From: Plazaster borealis
Taxonomy: Eukaryota > Echinodermata > Asteroidea > Forcipulatida > Labidiasteridae
NCBI GenBank assembly: GCA_021014325.1
Contig: CM037476.1
Location: 19,008,827 to 19,072,826, forward strand
Length of the DNA: 64,000 bases
Reading direction: 5' to 3'
A program made the position numbers and the translations under genes. The first letter of the stretch is position 1; every line of letters begins with the position of its first letter. This document shows, one piece after another, positions 1 through 12,500 of this stretch. Below the pieces are notes generated by a model that saw nothing but the letters and a program-made list of their open reading frames with translations, did no database searches and was not told the origin of the DNA.

Positions 1-771
1 GCCTCGGGCCTGCGGTCCAGTGTTAATTTCGAGCCCTGAATAGTAGAAGTTAAGGGGGGGGGTTGTACTGACAGTCTGATCTTTAGGTCTATGGTTCTAG
101 TTGGATAGATCATGGCAATAGATTCCAAGCACCTGGCTTGTCCCTTGTTAGCTGAGCCACCATTGTACACATTAATAGCCCATTAGCGATTATTGTTCCC
201 TCGTGGGTCTAGTCAATGCTGACATGTTGATTTCACCACACTGCCCCAGACATCAACTTGACCTTAAGCTAACCCCTCTGGGTGGGAAGGGGAAGAAGAA
301 AAAAAAAGGGAACAAAAAATGGTTGCCCTGAAATGGGTTTTTGATGGAAAAAACAGTCACGCCATATTTTGAAGCTGAATGGTTGAGTGGTGTGATGCGT
401 TTGTTGTCAGTGTGTATGAATTCCGACCCATATCCAAAGGTTGGAATGTTAATGTGAGCCATGTAGAAGTTGTCTCACGAGGGAGCAATTGAGAGTGAGT
501 TTGTGATATACTTCTAGATTGATGGATCATTTTATCAATGGCCACAATTGCAGGGTGGTCATATTTCAAAAAGGCTTGCTGTACATTAGCTATTTTTTTA
601 AAAGGAATCAATTTTGTTGTCGTTAAACACTTGAAGAAGCTCAGTAGTATCTTAAGATTAATTCTTTTAAAAGTCGAAACATAATCTCTGAATTAGCCAA
701 CACTGGGAAACAGTGTCACCCATAAAAGTTTGAGATTCCTAGGGTCAGGAAACTGAAAAGAGAAAACCAAA

Positions 772-905
772 AACCGTGTCACCCAAAAAAGTTTGAAATT
801 CCTATAGGGTGGGGATAAGAAAACCGTGTCACCCAAAAAAGTTTGAAATTCCTATAGGGTGGGGATAAGAAAACCGTGTCACCCAAAAAAGTTTGAAATT
901 CCTAC
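772..905 (+). repeat. Minisatellite, 50-bp units
   Basis: AAACCGTGTCACCCAAAAAA recurs at 771, 821 and 871 with an identical 50-bp period; an older diverged unit precedes at about 706. Confidence 0.85.
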
Positions 906-2423
906 GGGATTCCAAAACTGAAACTGGGTCATTGATAGAGAAAGGAAGAGGACCTTTACTCATCCAAAGAGAATTTGTCTGCTTAGACTGCCGTCTTTTT
1001 TGGGGAGGACACTGGACGCTAAATATCAGTTGTTGTCTTGTTGGGGTTTACTGTTGTTCAGATTGTATGCAGGCCTTGTCAGGATTAATTTAAACCGTGA
1101 GTGAGGATCATTCATCGGTTTTCTTCCTTGATGAGAGATTTGCCGGTTATCCCTTGCGGGCAGGATAAACCCTGAGATTTGTTCTTCTCATTCCCCAAAA
1201 AAAAAACTTTTTAAAATCACAAAACAAAGAACCCATTCTCATCCACCAGTAGCCTGAGACGGTGTTAGATCTGCACTCACTGATAACAAAAGCGTTATTG
1301 TGACGGCAGCTTTCTGAGCGAGCGGTGATGTAGTCGGGTGTGAAAAGAGATTCAGGTCGACGGATTTTTTCATCCATGTCAGGGTTGTCGTATGGCCTGA
1401 ATGGACACTTTAAGAAGGTCATACCGGCTGAGACAAAAAGATGTGAGGATGATTGGGCAGTGGAGAGCAAGACAGGATTAGATGATGACTATGAAGTACT
1501 CGTCATGTAGGTTTTCTTCCGTTAGTGTGGGGGTGGGCAGACACTTTTCAAACATTTCTAAAGCGTAGCAAAGGCGAGTGGTTACGAAAATAAATATGTC
1601 TACTGTCCAAAAGTTTCTACTGTGAGTGGGGTGCATCTTTCATCTGGGGTGGCCAAAAAACTCATCCTCCCTCAGTGTAAAAAAAGGAGATATCTTTGAC
1701 CTTTCCCCAAAAAAAAGAACTTTATCAAAGTCATTCTCAATTTCCTAAAACCATCAGAAGGATTTTTTTTTTTTACAGCAGCTTATTGTTTTTCTTTTCA
1801 AACTTACTGCTTTCAGAGGGACCACCTCACACTGGAGAAGGAGTTTATTGTTTCAAGTTGAAGTAGGGTAATTAAATACAAGGTGTTACTGTTGACCCCC
1901 CACCCCCCTGGAAAAAAATATTTGAAGTTTGTTTGGTTGTGAGGGAGATCTGATGGGGGAGAACTTGCGCCACAGGAAATCATAAATTGTCTCCTAAGAC
2001 ACTTCTTAATATACACAAGCAGAGACACACCACAGGTGTGATCGGACCCTCTGACACCCAACTCCACATATTACGCTGTGATTTTCCCACCTTGGGGTTG
2101 ACCTCCCTGTGACCTGTGGTGACCCCTGACCGCTGAATGGTAGTGGGGGATGATCCACAGGCGTCATACTGCCTTTAGCCTGAATAGTACAGTTCTGTCA
2201 GTAGTCATAACTCCCAGGGTAAAGGCAATCGTTTTGTAATACTCTTATATTACAGGTAAGTTGTCTCTCCGGTGAAGATTTGTTTTCTCTCCATGATGCC
2301 CACCAGAGAACTTTTGCCTTCTTGTTCAGGTAGATTTGTCAAGAAGTGAATGTCTACTGTCCCGACTTTGTTAATTCTTGTTGCATGTAACGTAACAATT
2401 TTCCTTTTTGGACTAATAAAGAA

Positions 2424-2598
2424 TGAATATGAATAAGAATATGAATATGAATAAGAATATGAATATGAATATGAATAAGAATATGAATATGAATATGAAT
2501 AAGAATATGAATATGAATATGAATATGAATAAGAATATGAATATGAATATGAATAAGAATATGAATATGAATAAGAATATGAATATGAATATGAATTC
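2424..2598 (+). repeat. Microsatellite of GAATAT and GAATAA hexamers
   Basis: An alternating series of ATGAAT and AAGAAT hexamers over about 175 bp. It creates long spurious frames on both strands (Met-Asn repeats, Ser-Tyr repeats) that are not genes. Confidence 0.95.
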
Positions 2599-3950
2599 CC
2601 TGATGACGATGGTTGTGTTACCCCAAAAATAGATTTCATTGTATGAATACTCTTTTTAGGAATGATTTGTTTGATTTTCACAGAACTCAGGAAAGTACTG
2701 AGTATACAGTGCTTAATACACATCGGTGCAAGGGTAAAAACAAATTATATTCTTTATCCGATGCAAAATTAGCATCTATTAGATTTGTTTGATTGTTTGT
2801 TTGGGGTTTGTTTTTGAAGGGGGGGAGTAATAGTTTAATGAGTGGTTTTGAACTTGCACACACTGAACGTAAATATCCAGAACATTGTTATCAGCTGAAT
2901 TTAACAATAATAAAATATAATAATATGAACATATATAATGCGCCGGTATCCATCACAAAAGATGCTCAGTCATGGCGCAATAACCGGAAAAATTAACTGA
3001 AAGAAAAGAAGTAAATATATACATAGCTACTACTACATTTGTAACCTAAATGCACTTTTCAGACAAAGTACATGTAATTAAGTAGAATATTTCTTTGCCA
3101 CAATTTAATGGTTTCAATTCAATTTTTATAGTTGGCATGGCCAGTTGAGCTGGACATAAGTTTTCTGTGAAAAATGAAAACAGACGTGTGTATTATCCAG
3201 GCTTTTGATATTTTTCCATCTATTATCAAAAGGTTTCGTTTCAATTGCTAGTAGCTGAAGGTTTGGTTATAAGTTTGTATATCATGCCCTATATGTGGCA
3301 GCTAGACGGTGTCCCCCCAAATGTTCCCATACTTTAACACGCTCTTTTCCTCTCGTACAGAAGCACCCCCCCCCCTCCCACCACCACCTAAAATTCTCTA
3401 AAGAATTCCTGAGATTCCCAGAACACAATGAAGACACAATACATGGGGGGGTGTACACCATGCCACAGATCAAGCACCAAATGTTTGTTCATCCCTGACT
3501 CTCATCTCTGATCAGTAGGTGTCTACTCTGGGTGGGGGGAGGTCTTATGACAACCCAAACAAATCATTGTCTTGGATTGAGTCACAGATTCTCATCCGTG
3601 ATTGAATCTAAAGGATTTGGGTGTTTGCAGGCCTGGATTACCAGCAACAGATACTCCAAATTCCACATTTTCCATTGACAGAGGAAGTGTGGATCATGTT
3701 TTATACAAATTGTTCTTTGGCATTTCTTTTTTTCTCCTTTTTTTTTTACAATGGAAGGGCGAATGTATGAGGACGTCCCATTCATTCCACACACGTGCAC
3801 ATTCTTTCTTTTGTGTTTGAGATTGAATGTTTAGACAGTTTGACCAGTGTGGGGTAGGTACCCTCTGGTGCCAAGTGTGGTTTTTCTTTTGAAGGAGGAT
3901 ATAGAGGGAGGCTGCTAGTAGGATGTAGCCTTCATAATATTCTTAAAGAC

Positions 3951-4151
3951 CAGCTTGAACGAAAAAACGGCAGCAAGTGATCTTTGCTGAAATTGTTTCA
4001 AATGTGTTCAACCAAGGATATTTGAGTTCACATAAGAGTAAACAGGTTGCCAGCTTGAACGAAAAACGGCAGCAAGTGATCTTTGCTGAAATTCATTTCA
4101 AATGTGTTGACCAAGGATATTTGAGTTCACATGAGAGTAAACAGGTTGCCG
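3951..4151 (+). repeat. Tandem duplication, 100-bp units
   Basis: CAGCTTGAACGAAAAA(A)CGG starts at 3951 and 4051; the two copies differ at only a few positions. Confidence 0.85.
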
Positions 4152-5569
4152 TTGCCCCTGGGGAATAGAGTATTGTGAAAAGGGCTCAAGTTTGAAAATA
4201 GTGTTTGTTGTTTGTTGCCTGAAAGCAAAGTCTTCATCACTGTAAACACAGTGATATCGCCACACAATCTTGGATAACATCAGCAGGGCAATTATCCATT
4301 TATCCTTGAATACGATCCATTATTTTGATACAGTCGCTAAGGGGCCCCAGCCAAAGTTGTCAACATTTTCATGGTCATAAAAGAGTATGGGGATGGGGAC
4401 AATGTACAACTTCAAAAGGTGTGTCAAATGTTGATATTTTAATAATGTGCATCAAGTTTGAAAGAATTTTTTTTATAAGTTCTACTTTGGGGGGGGGGGG
4501 GTAGTGAGGGAATCCTCAAAAGTAATAGGAGTACTCTCTACCGACCTGAACAATTTTGAAAGCTTTTGATGGTCCCTAAGATTAGAAACATCAAATAGGT
4601 AATTCTCTGATTTTTTTTGTTTTTTTACCTCCACTAAATCTCTGAACTGGCCTGGATAACCACCGGCAACCCCGTCCTAAATTCTTCAGGTTGTCGTGTG
4701 TTTATAAACAAACACAAGAAATAAGCAAATACCGGTTTGGTGTTTACTGATCAGTAACAGCGCTGCATTCTTCTTCAAACTGGTTAATGTTTACTGTCTG
4801 TATAATAACAGAGCGGTCTGGGAAGACATTATTGTCACATCTTTAGCCTTAGGGAATGTACCTTGAGTTGATCCCATCACTGTCTGTCAGTCTGGAGACA
4901 GGCATTGAGTGTATAGGAGAGGCTCGGACTTGACCCTCCCACCGTGGCCCGCCTTGCAGGAATTTGGAATGTCTGTTGTGATTTCTCGCCAAGATTTGGA
5001 ATGACCAAAGCACTTTGCAGCGCCTTGAGGTACTTCAACGAAGTTGAAATGCCTTACAAGAGGCTCAACTCACAACTGCTTGGTATTCCTGTGTGAGACC
5101 AAACAAAACTGACGACATAATTTTTACTAGGATAAGGTCTTTAATAAGTAGCACTAGTCCGTCTTGTTTTAGTACCTCCTCAACGGAACTTAACATCTTC
5201 TTGAGTGGCCCAGCCAATTCTGGAAACAAAATAATAAAAAGAGACAAGATTCTTTGTATCAGAGTACTCATGGAGATTATGTGTACTTGAAATAGCTCCC
5301 TACTGAAGAGGTAACGTTTCCAAGAGGGTTTGTTTCCAAGAAAACATGCCGTAATCATCACAAAACATGAAGGACCTTGCGGTGTGTTTTGGGGGGTACT
5401 GTTGTGAAATCGACATCGGGGCCCTTGTGCGTATTTCACACTGTGAGCATAGGCAATTGTCCCAATGCGTTGTTGTTTAGTTTTTTAATGGCGTCGTCCC
5501 AGACAAGGGTGCCTGCTTACTGAATAAAGCCTTATGACCTCTTGCGTTAGTTTACTCATGATTTCATGC

Positions 5570-5735
5570 CCTGGGGCCCATTTCTTTTTTACCCTGCTAA
5601 GCAGGAGTGTTTGTTTGTGTTGTCACTGCTGGCTTCTGGGATACCTTGAGCTGCTAGACACACAGGTCTGCTAAGCGGAAATAAATCATGCTTAGCTGAC
5701 GCAGGCTACCAGCCAAAATACTCTTGTTTATGTAT
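5570..5735. mobile_element. Family 1 foldback MITE, degraded copy
   Basis: GGGGCCCATTTC, CTGCTAAGCAG, GCTTAGCTGACG and ACCAGCCAAAATAC match the family in order, but the right end is missing and the sequence is diverged. Confidence 0.55.
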
Positions 5736-5915
5736 ACTGTTTTTGACTGGTTCCTCTCTGATTTTGGCCGAGCAGATGAATATTCTGAGCAATAGGCCTA
5801 TCTTCTGCATCTCTGTGATAATTGGGTTCTGTTTTGCGTGTAGAATGTAAGGAAACTTCAGCTTTGACACAGATGGTTAGTTGTTGTTGGCCTTCATGGT
5901 GCATCACTTAAAGCA

Positions 5916-6107
5916 GAGCTGCCAACTCTCCCTGATTCTGCAGAAAGTTCCCAGAAAGTAAACCAATCTCTCCATGTTCTGATGAACAAAAATTTGAAAA
6001 TCTCTCTGATTATGGAAACTGTTCCTATTAGGTTGAAGTTAATTCTAAATACCTCCCAGATTGTTGTACAAAATCTCCTTAATTCCAAGATGCAAATGTT
6101 GGCAGCT
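5916..6107. mobile_element. MITE family 4 (ends AGCTGCCAAC / GTTGGCAGCT), copy
   Basis: About 190 bp bounded by AGCTGCCAACTCTCCCTGAT and CAAGATGCAAATGTTGGCAGCT (last ten bases the exact complement of the first ten). It contains internal repeats of the phrase CTCCCTGATT / CTCTCTGATT. Confidence 0.8.
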
Positions 6108-6447
6108 TTTTAAATTTTTTACTCAACTCACTGCACTGTCCACTTCATCTGTTCCCTTACTGAACATTGAAGCACATTTCTGACGTATCTGAGCACATTA
6201 ATTTTGTTTGTCTTGTTCAAAATTTGTTTCATGTTTCCCATTGAATACACACTCTAGTCTATGGAACATTAGGTAATTATAATGTTGTAAATTCAAATGG
6301 CAATTCGGTCGCATAATCGCAGATTTTAAAAGTTTTTTTCAGTAAACCAGTCAAAAGCATGTGTTCTTCACTCGGAAAAATCTTTGTTTTCCCTTGTCTG
6401 ACAATAAACCTAATGAGCGTTGTCACTTTTGATTTGATTTTCTGCAG

Positions 6448-6527
6448 AGGTTCAAAATTCTTGCAAATAGAAGGAGGTCAGCACCTACGACAGCAATCAG
6501 AACTGCATTCACTGGTGGGAAGAAATT
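6448..6527 (+). CDS. ARHGAP20: ARHGAP20 upstream coding exon (long-isoform N-terminus)
   Basis: Acceptor TTTTCTGCAG is followed by an 80-nt open frame reading RFKILANRRRSAPTTAIRTA..., then donor GTAAGT. The NRRRSAP segment resembles the N-terminal basic/Ser segment of vertebrate ARHGAP20 as I recall it. It starts in phase 0 and ends in phase 2, so it joins the exon at 13483 exactly. The preceding exon must end in phase 0; I could not identify it in 1-6447. The exon is too short to stand out as an open frame, so the evidence is splice sites, phase and homology. Confidence 0.72.
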
Positions 6528-9500
6528 GTAAGTAGTGCCCCCCCCCCCACCCCTCCTAAAAAACCCTCTTTTTCTACCCTACTAGACCAGGGATGAGAAA
6601 TGTTAGGCTTTTATCTGAATTCAGACTTTTTCAAGTCTGGCTGGTAAACCAAAACTGCTGTATTTTTCTCCAAATATAATAAGTCCTTCTCTTTGATCTA
6701 CTTCTCTAGCACTGAGGATATTGTTCCCAAAAGCTCCTTGGAATCTATAACTCCAGGGGCTATCAAAAGGTGGAAATGCCATCATTTCAACAGACCTCCT
6801 AAGATCTGGGCCCAATTTCATAGAGCTGCTTAAGCAGAAAATATTGCTTAAAAATTGTCTGCTAAGCAGAAATGAGCAGGATACCAGTCACAAATTGTAC
6901 ATCAAACATGTGACATGGTAGTTTGGCTGCTAACCGTATTCTGGTAAGCATAATTTTGTTGTGCTAAGCTACTTTGTGTGGTTAAGCAGCTCTATGAAAT
7001 TGCGCCCTGGATCCTAGTTGCAGACTTTTTGTCAGCAATGACTCTCATCTGCAAACCAAAATCCAAAGCCTTTCCCGTTTCCCTTTTTCTCCATCATTCG
7101 CATTTTCACTTCTACGCTTGTGTCTGTATTGCGATAGCTCCTTTCCGTTTGAAGTTCTAACTTTTTATTCCTTGGCTGGTCGCCAACGAAAGACAATCTG
7201 CCTGTACTTATGCTGACGTCAAGACGCTCACTGCAGGCATGCCGAGAATTGAAACAGAATCGGACAAATTGGAGAAGATAGAGAAAGAGAAGAGAAGAAA
7301 AAAAAAACAAGACGCAACCCCAATAACCTGGAGTATGATTGTACATTTCCTTGACAGTTGACGCTGGAAGTCAAAGTGGCTTAGTCGCTGAGAGGTCGGT
7401 CAGTTCCCTTGGCATACCAGTGGGGTACCAATCAACGGTGTGTCACTACGGATTATCTTAGTTCACTGTTCTTTCGTTCTCAACGATCCGTTTATAAATA
7501 TAGGGCTCTCTCTTCGGATCGACCAGAATTCCTACTCCTCCTTGAAACTTGGCCAACTATTTCTGTGGGAAACTTTCCTTCTTTCTTTTTTTCTCACTCT
7601 TTCTCTTTTTCTATCTCTCTGTCTTTGTTCTTTGTAACTTATAGTTTTTATGTAATGCACCATTGCGGAAAGATTTTCTCTTCATTTTTGACATGTGGGG
7701 GGAAAAGGCTGTTATACAAACAACTGACCAACCCAATTGACCTGTTGTATAAATAGCCTCACCTTAATTTTTTAACAGCTAAAACATACAACAAACATGA
7801 ACATGTATGTATACATACATGTATTTAGGAAAAATTATCTGGGCACAGTACTATTGTTTCATTGTTTCATTGTTTTGGTGTTTGTTTTTTAAGGACACGA
7901 CGCACACATTTATTAACCATCTTCTTTTCTTTCTAAATTTATCCTCAAATTTGGGGATTTAAATGAAAAGAGTATTTCTAGATAAATATTATCATTATAC
8001 AGCTACAATTCCCCCCCTTTTTTTCGTTTCATTTTTTGCAAAATTTAAATTGCATAACCATGCTGTAATAACTGTTAGTGTTTATAGATGATTGGAAAAA
8101 ATAACCATAAAGTTTTTTAAGTTTTCTGAAAAAACTTTCATATTTGGAAAAAAAACAGGAAGAAAAAAGTTGTTATAGAGGCTATAGCATGTTTGGAAAA
8201 ACTACTTCAAAGTTCCCATTCCGGGTTTTTTATTACAAAATGTATCTTTTTAATGACCATTAAAAAGATTTCATTTGTTGAAACGTCCCTTTGAAATTGG
8301 TCGTTACAATCCAAATTGATAAACAATCAATTTCCCGAACAAAAGCTGTATGCGGTCTTTTTCTATGTTGTTGAACCTTGATACCATATCTACATCTATC
8401 ACAAACCAAACCTCATGTGTTTTCCTTTTGATAAGTTCATCTGGAGTGTTGTTTAATCGGTCAGCGTTTGATATTTTGAAAGTTTTTGTTGGCACAAGAG
8501 AGACAGGTTTTTCACATCAAAGAGGCACAGTCTGATTGATGAAACAAAAACAGACCAATTGAAATACCTGAGTTCCTTTCAGCAAATATTTGAAGGTGTT
8601 CTGTTTTCCCCTCAACGAAAGGAGTCTTTTTTCTATTTGAGATATGAATGTTTGAACAGTTTTCCTCATGGCTAGAGTTATATACATAATATTATTTTTC
8701 TTGCTGTGTCATTTGGCTTCATATACTTCGGCACAAGAGGGCGCTAGGTCCAAGAAAGAAAAATTGACTTTGGGCTGTTGTTAAATAATTGTTTGTTTCT
8801 AGCTTAGGCTGTAGCTAGGTTTCAATGGGGGGGTTTTCAGTTTGAAGGTAAAATATGTGCAGGAAGCATTTTTATCTTGGGGCTCCATTTCAAAGAGCTG
8901 CTTAGCAGGAAATAATACTTAGCACAAATTAACAGGGAACCTTTCACAAACGGTATACATTGCTCGGTACTTTGGCTGGTAACTCGTTTCAGCTAAGCAA
9001 GATTTTTCTGTGCTTAGCAAATTTGCAGCCCCATTCCCCCTTGAGTCTATGGCTCTGGCTAGTATACAGGTTGCCAGGTTCCTGTACATGTAGCTATACA
9101 TCACAGCTGCCAACTCTCCCTGATTCTGCAGAAACTTCCCTTAGAAATAAACCAATCTTTCCATGTTCTGATTAACAAATCTGAAAATCTCCCTGATATG
9201 GAAACTTTGTCCCTATTGTGTTGAATATAATTCTAAATATCTCCCTGATTGTTGTGCAAAATCTCCGTGATTGCAAGATGCAAATGTTAGCAGCTCTGTA
9301 TATACATTGAGTGTTGGGCAGAGATGCACTGAGCAAGCTGTAGCGTTAGGCAAAACCAAATAGTTATGACACATGCCTCATGCCACATTGTTTCAAGCGG
9401 GCATGTTCCACACTGCAGACTTTTTGTTTATTTATTTATTTATTTTATTTTATTTTAATTCTTTGGACAATACAATATACAAGCAGAGGCCGTCCAGGGA

Positions 9501-12500
9501 AAGGCAAAAGTAAAAAAAACTGTCATCAAAAAAATATGTGCCCTCCCAGACCTTGCTCATTTAAAAGAATAAAAATACATATTTTGTACACAGAAATCTA
9601 AAATTGCAGTAAAAAGTAAACAAAAGATGGCAAGCAAAAGAATAATTAAAATGCAAATATACAAAAACCACCGAAACTAAGACCCCCGATAGTCAAGAAA
9701 ACACAAACCAGACGAACTGATTTAAAAATATATATATATATTACTTTCTGAATGACACATATGTGTGGGAAATATGTCATAACACAGTAGAATACAACTT
9801 TCAATTCAGCCAGAGGGGTGGGAAAGCCAGTTGAGTGTCAGTAGGAATTACTCCAAACATGGAGGATACAAATTTAAAATGTCAAGTTTCTGTTGTTTCA
9901 AGTTTGTTTGTGTGTTTTGGTTTGGGTTTTTTTTTTCTCCCCCATTGTTGGGTGAGCTCCTGGTGGGTTTCTCTTTGGGGAATGGAAGAATTTTACCCCC
10001 TATTAGAGGGGAACTTGATAGAGCCTTGTGTGTTCTTGAAGGGCAGGGATTTTGGACAAGCCTTTTGTGGTCAATGACACCAGCCATGTGTTATATGAGA
10101 GGACGTTACAGTGCACTCAATGCAGTTAGAAGGAAACTCTAATAAAAAATAAGTTGGACTGATTTGGGCCCAGCCTCATGCTTAAGCACAACAGTTTGGC
10201 TTACTACGAAAAGGTTACCAGCCCAATATACTATTATATACGTACCAATCTGTGACCAGTATCCTGCTTAGTTTTGCTTAGAAGAAGTTCAATCAGCTCT
10301 TTGAAATTTGGCCCTGGTAGAAATTTTGTGGTTTTGTGTGTTTTTTATCATCATTTACTTCTGGTCCTGTTTCTTTGGAAAGAACAAAAGTGAACAGAAT
10401 ATTAACGGGGAAGACTTTTTCTGAAGAAGTTGTGAATGGGATAAGATTTTCAATTTTGTCTCAGTTCTGTTGAAAACAAAAACAGATTTAATATAGTCTT
10501 ATAATTAATCAGTATGTATTGGTATATTTCAAATAGATGTGAGACTGGGTTTTGATATGGGAGATCAAACTGTCGGCAGGGAATATATTCAAGTCACATT
10601 TTTCATGACTAGTCATTTCTTATTGTAATACTCAAAAATCTTGCCCCCCCCCCCCTCCAAGGGTTAATTGAAATGATTCACCATTGTGTGAACAAAGTCA
10701 CCCCTAAAACTATTGGCTTTTGACTGCCTCGTGTTAGGTGACGCAGATAAAATACCCGTCCTGTCTTATCAATGCCATCGTGGTGATAAGCGATCCCCCC
10801 GCTCCCCGGCTCGCTCGATCACCCAGTGACGGAAAGAAGAGAGAAATGTGTTGGGGCCCCCCTCTCAAACATAGACTCTGATCCTACTTCTCGCCTGTTT
10901 TTGTTCCGGCCACTCTATATACGGGTCAGCACTTGAGAAGAGCCCAAGAGACGCAGAGGTGTGTAAACACGGCTGTTATTGTCTGGCCCTCTCTGTCAAC
11001 TTTGCCTCCAGTTTAGACAGAGCTTAGTGTAAACATCACAGCCGCAGTGGTTGTTTTCTAAAGCTCGTTTGCAGTAACTTTTAATCATTTTATGATAGGC
11101 GGAAGAAGAATAAAATGAAGTCGTGTTGGCAGTGCGTGGTTTAAGATCGTAAACTGTTACCGTTTGGGGTTGTCTTGTCTTAACGGAGGAAAGATTTTTG
11201 GGATTATGTTCAACTGAAGGCCAGCCAGGAAGGTTATTTTGTGCCGTTGCGGATTCGCTGGGAGCTTTCACTTGGAATAATATTGATTTGTGTGGAGTAC
11301 AAAACATCAAACACTGTGTGATGACACCATCGGAATACTCACCATTGACGACAACGGTCACTTATAAAAACCACAATGTTCATTAGTCAGCAAATCGGCC
11401 AGTGCTGGATTTATCAACACATTTTGTTGGTATGGCCTCGTTGAAGTCCGACCAGTTTCTCCCCCCGGACAGCTCGACGACTTCCGTCAATAAACGTTTC
11501 ATTCTTTGAAGTCAGCGGATTATACTTGAGAAACTTTTGCAAACATGCCTAAGCTAACAGCGTCAGAAATTTGTGACTCCAAGTAAGTCTTGTCAGTCAG
11601 ATGTCACAAACCTCCCCCTGCCCACTCAGTTTGGGTTTCAGAATAATTCTGAAGTCGACCTGTTTCATTTTAAAATGTTTCATTTTCATTTATTAGTTCT
11701 GGTTGTGTAGCCAAGGATTCTCAGAAAAAGCAAACTTAATTACTCTACTAGTTAAGAATCCCATGGAGAGAAGACAAAGTAGGAAGAAAGACAATGAAAA
11801 TATCTGACAAAACTTCTGAATTTCTCAAATTTCTTGATGACAGAAATTCTTGTTAGACCTCCTTAAAATTTAAGTTTCAGAAGATAATAACAATTTGTAT
11901 TTGTTTTCCTGGTTATGATCTGATCAGGGCTTTCTGATTGAGATATTATGGTAATATACAACCAGCTCTTTTCAGAGCCACCACGGTGCTACTGCAAAAC
12001 TCTCTTTTCTTTTTAGGCCTGGGATTACACGGAGGCCCATTGAGGCCATTGGCCTTTTTGAGGTATGGTGGACACTATAGGAGTGCACTGTTTGGTTTGG
12101 GTGCATACAGACAAATTTACCCAAACCAAACAGTGTTATAGTAATGTGTCCGCCATATCTCAAAAAGGCTCATGGCCTTCATTGCCCCTGGTCTTGGCCT
12201 TGGTGCTCCTTCAAAAGTGTCCCATGGACTTTACGATTTTCCAATGGAATTGCCCTTTCCAAAAATGAAAATGATTGAGTCTGTTCAGTAGAAAGTGACC
12301 ATCCAATGTTGAAATGTAGCCCTCTTTTCGTTTTCTTTCGCTATTTCCTCTCTGCTATTTCCTCTCTCTTGTTGTTATTTTCATGAAACAGAATCATAGT
12401 TATCATGCCGGGTCCATCCACTGTCGGATATAAACCTCAGCATAAATTTACGTTATTTCCTGTATCATATTGAACTGTAATATGGGAGTGAGTCTCACAC

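Larger units (their letters stand above)
1..6447. other. Sequence upstream of ARHGAP20; no gene found
   Basis: Apart from the mini- and microsatellites and MITE copies listed separately, I see AT-rich unique sequence with short chance frames only. The missing N-terminal exon of the long ARHGAP20 isoform may be here or beyond the left edge; I could not fix it. Confidence 0.5.

Noticed and set aside
1147..1470. Minus-strand open frame of 107 codons
   Set aside because: No recognisable domain, no splice support, and composition like the flanking non-coding DNA.
2250..2723. Open frame with a long Ser-Tyr repeat on the minus strand, and a Met-Asn repeat on the plus strand
   Set aside because: Both are readings of the GAATAT/GAATAA microsatellite.
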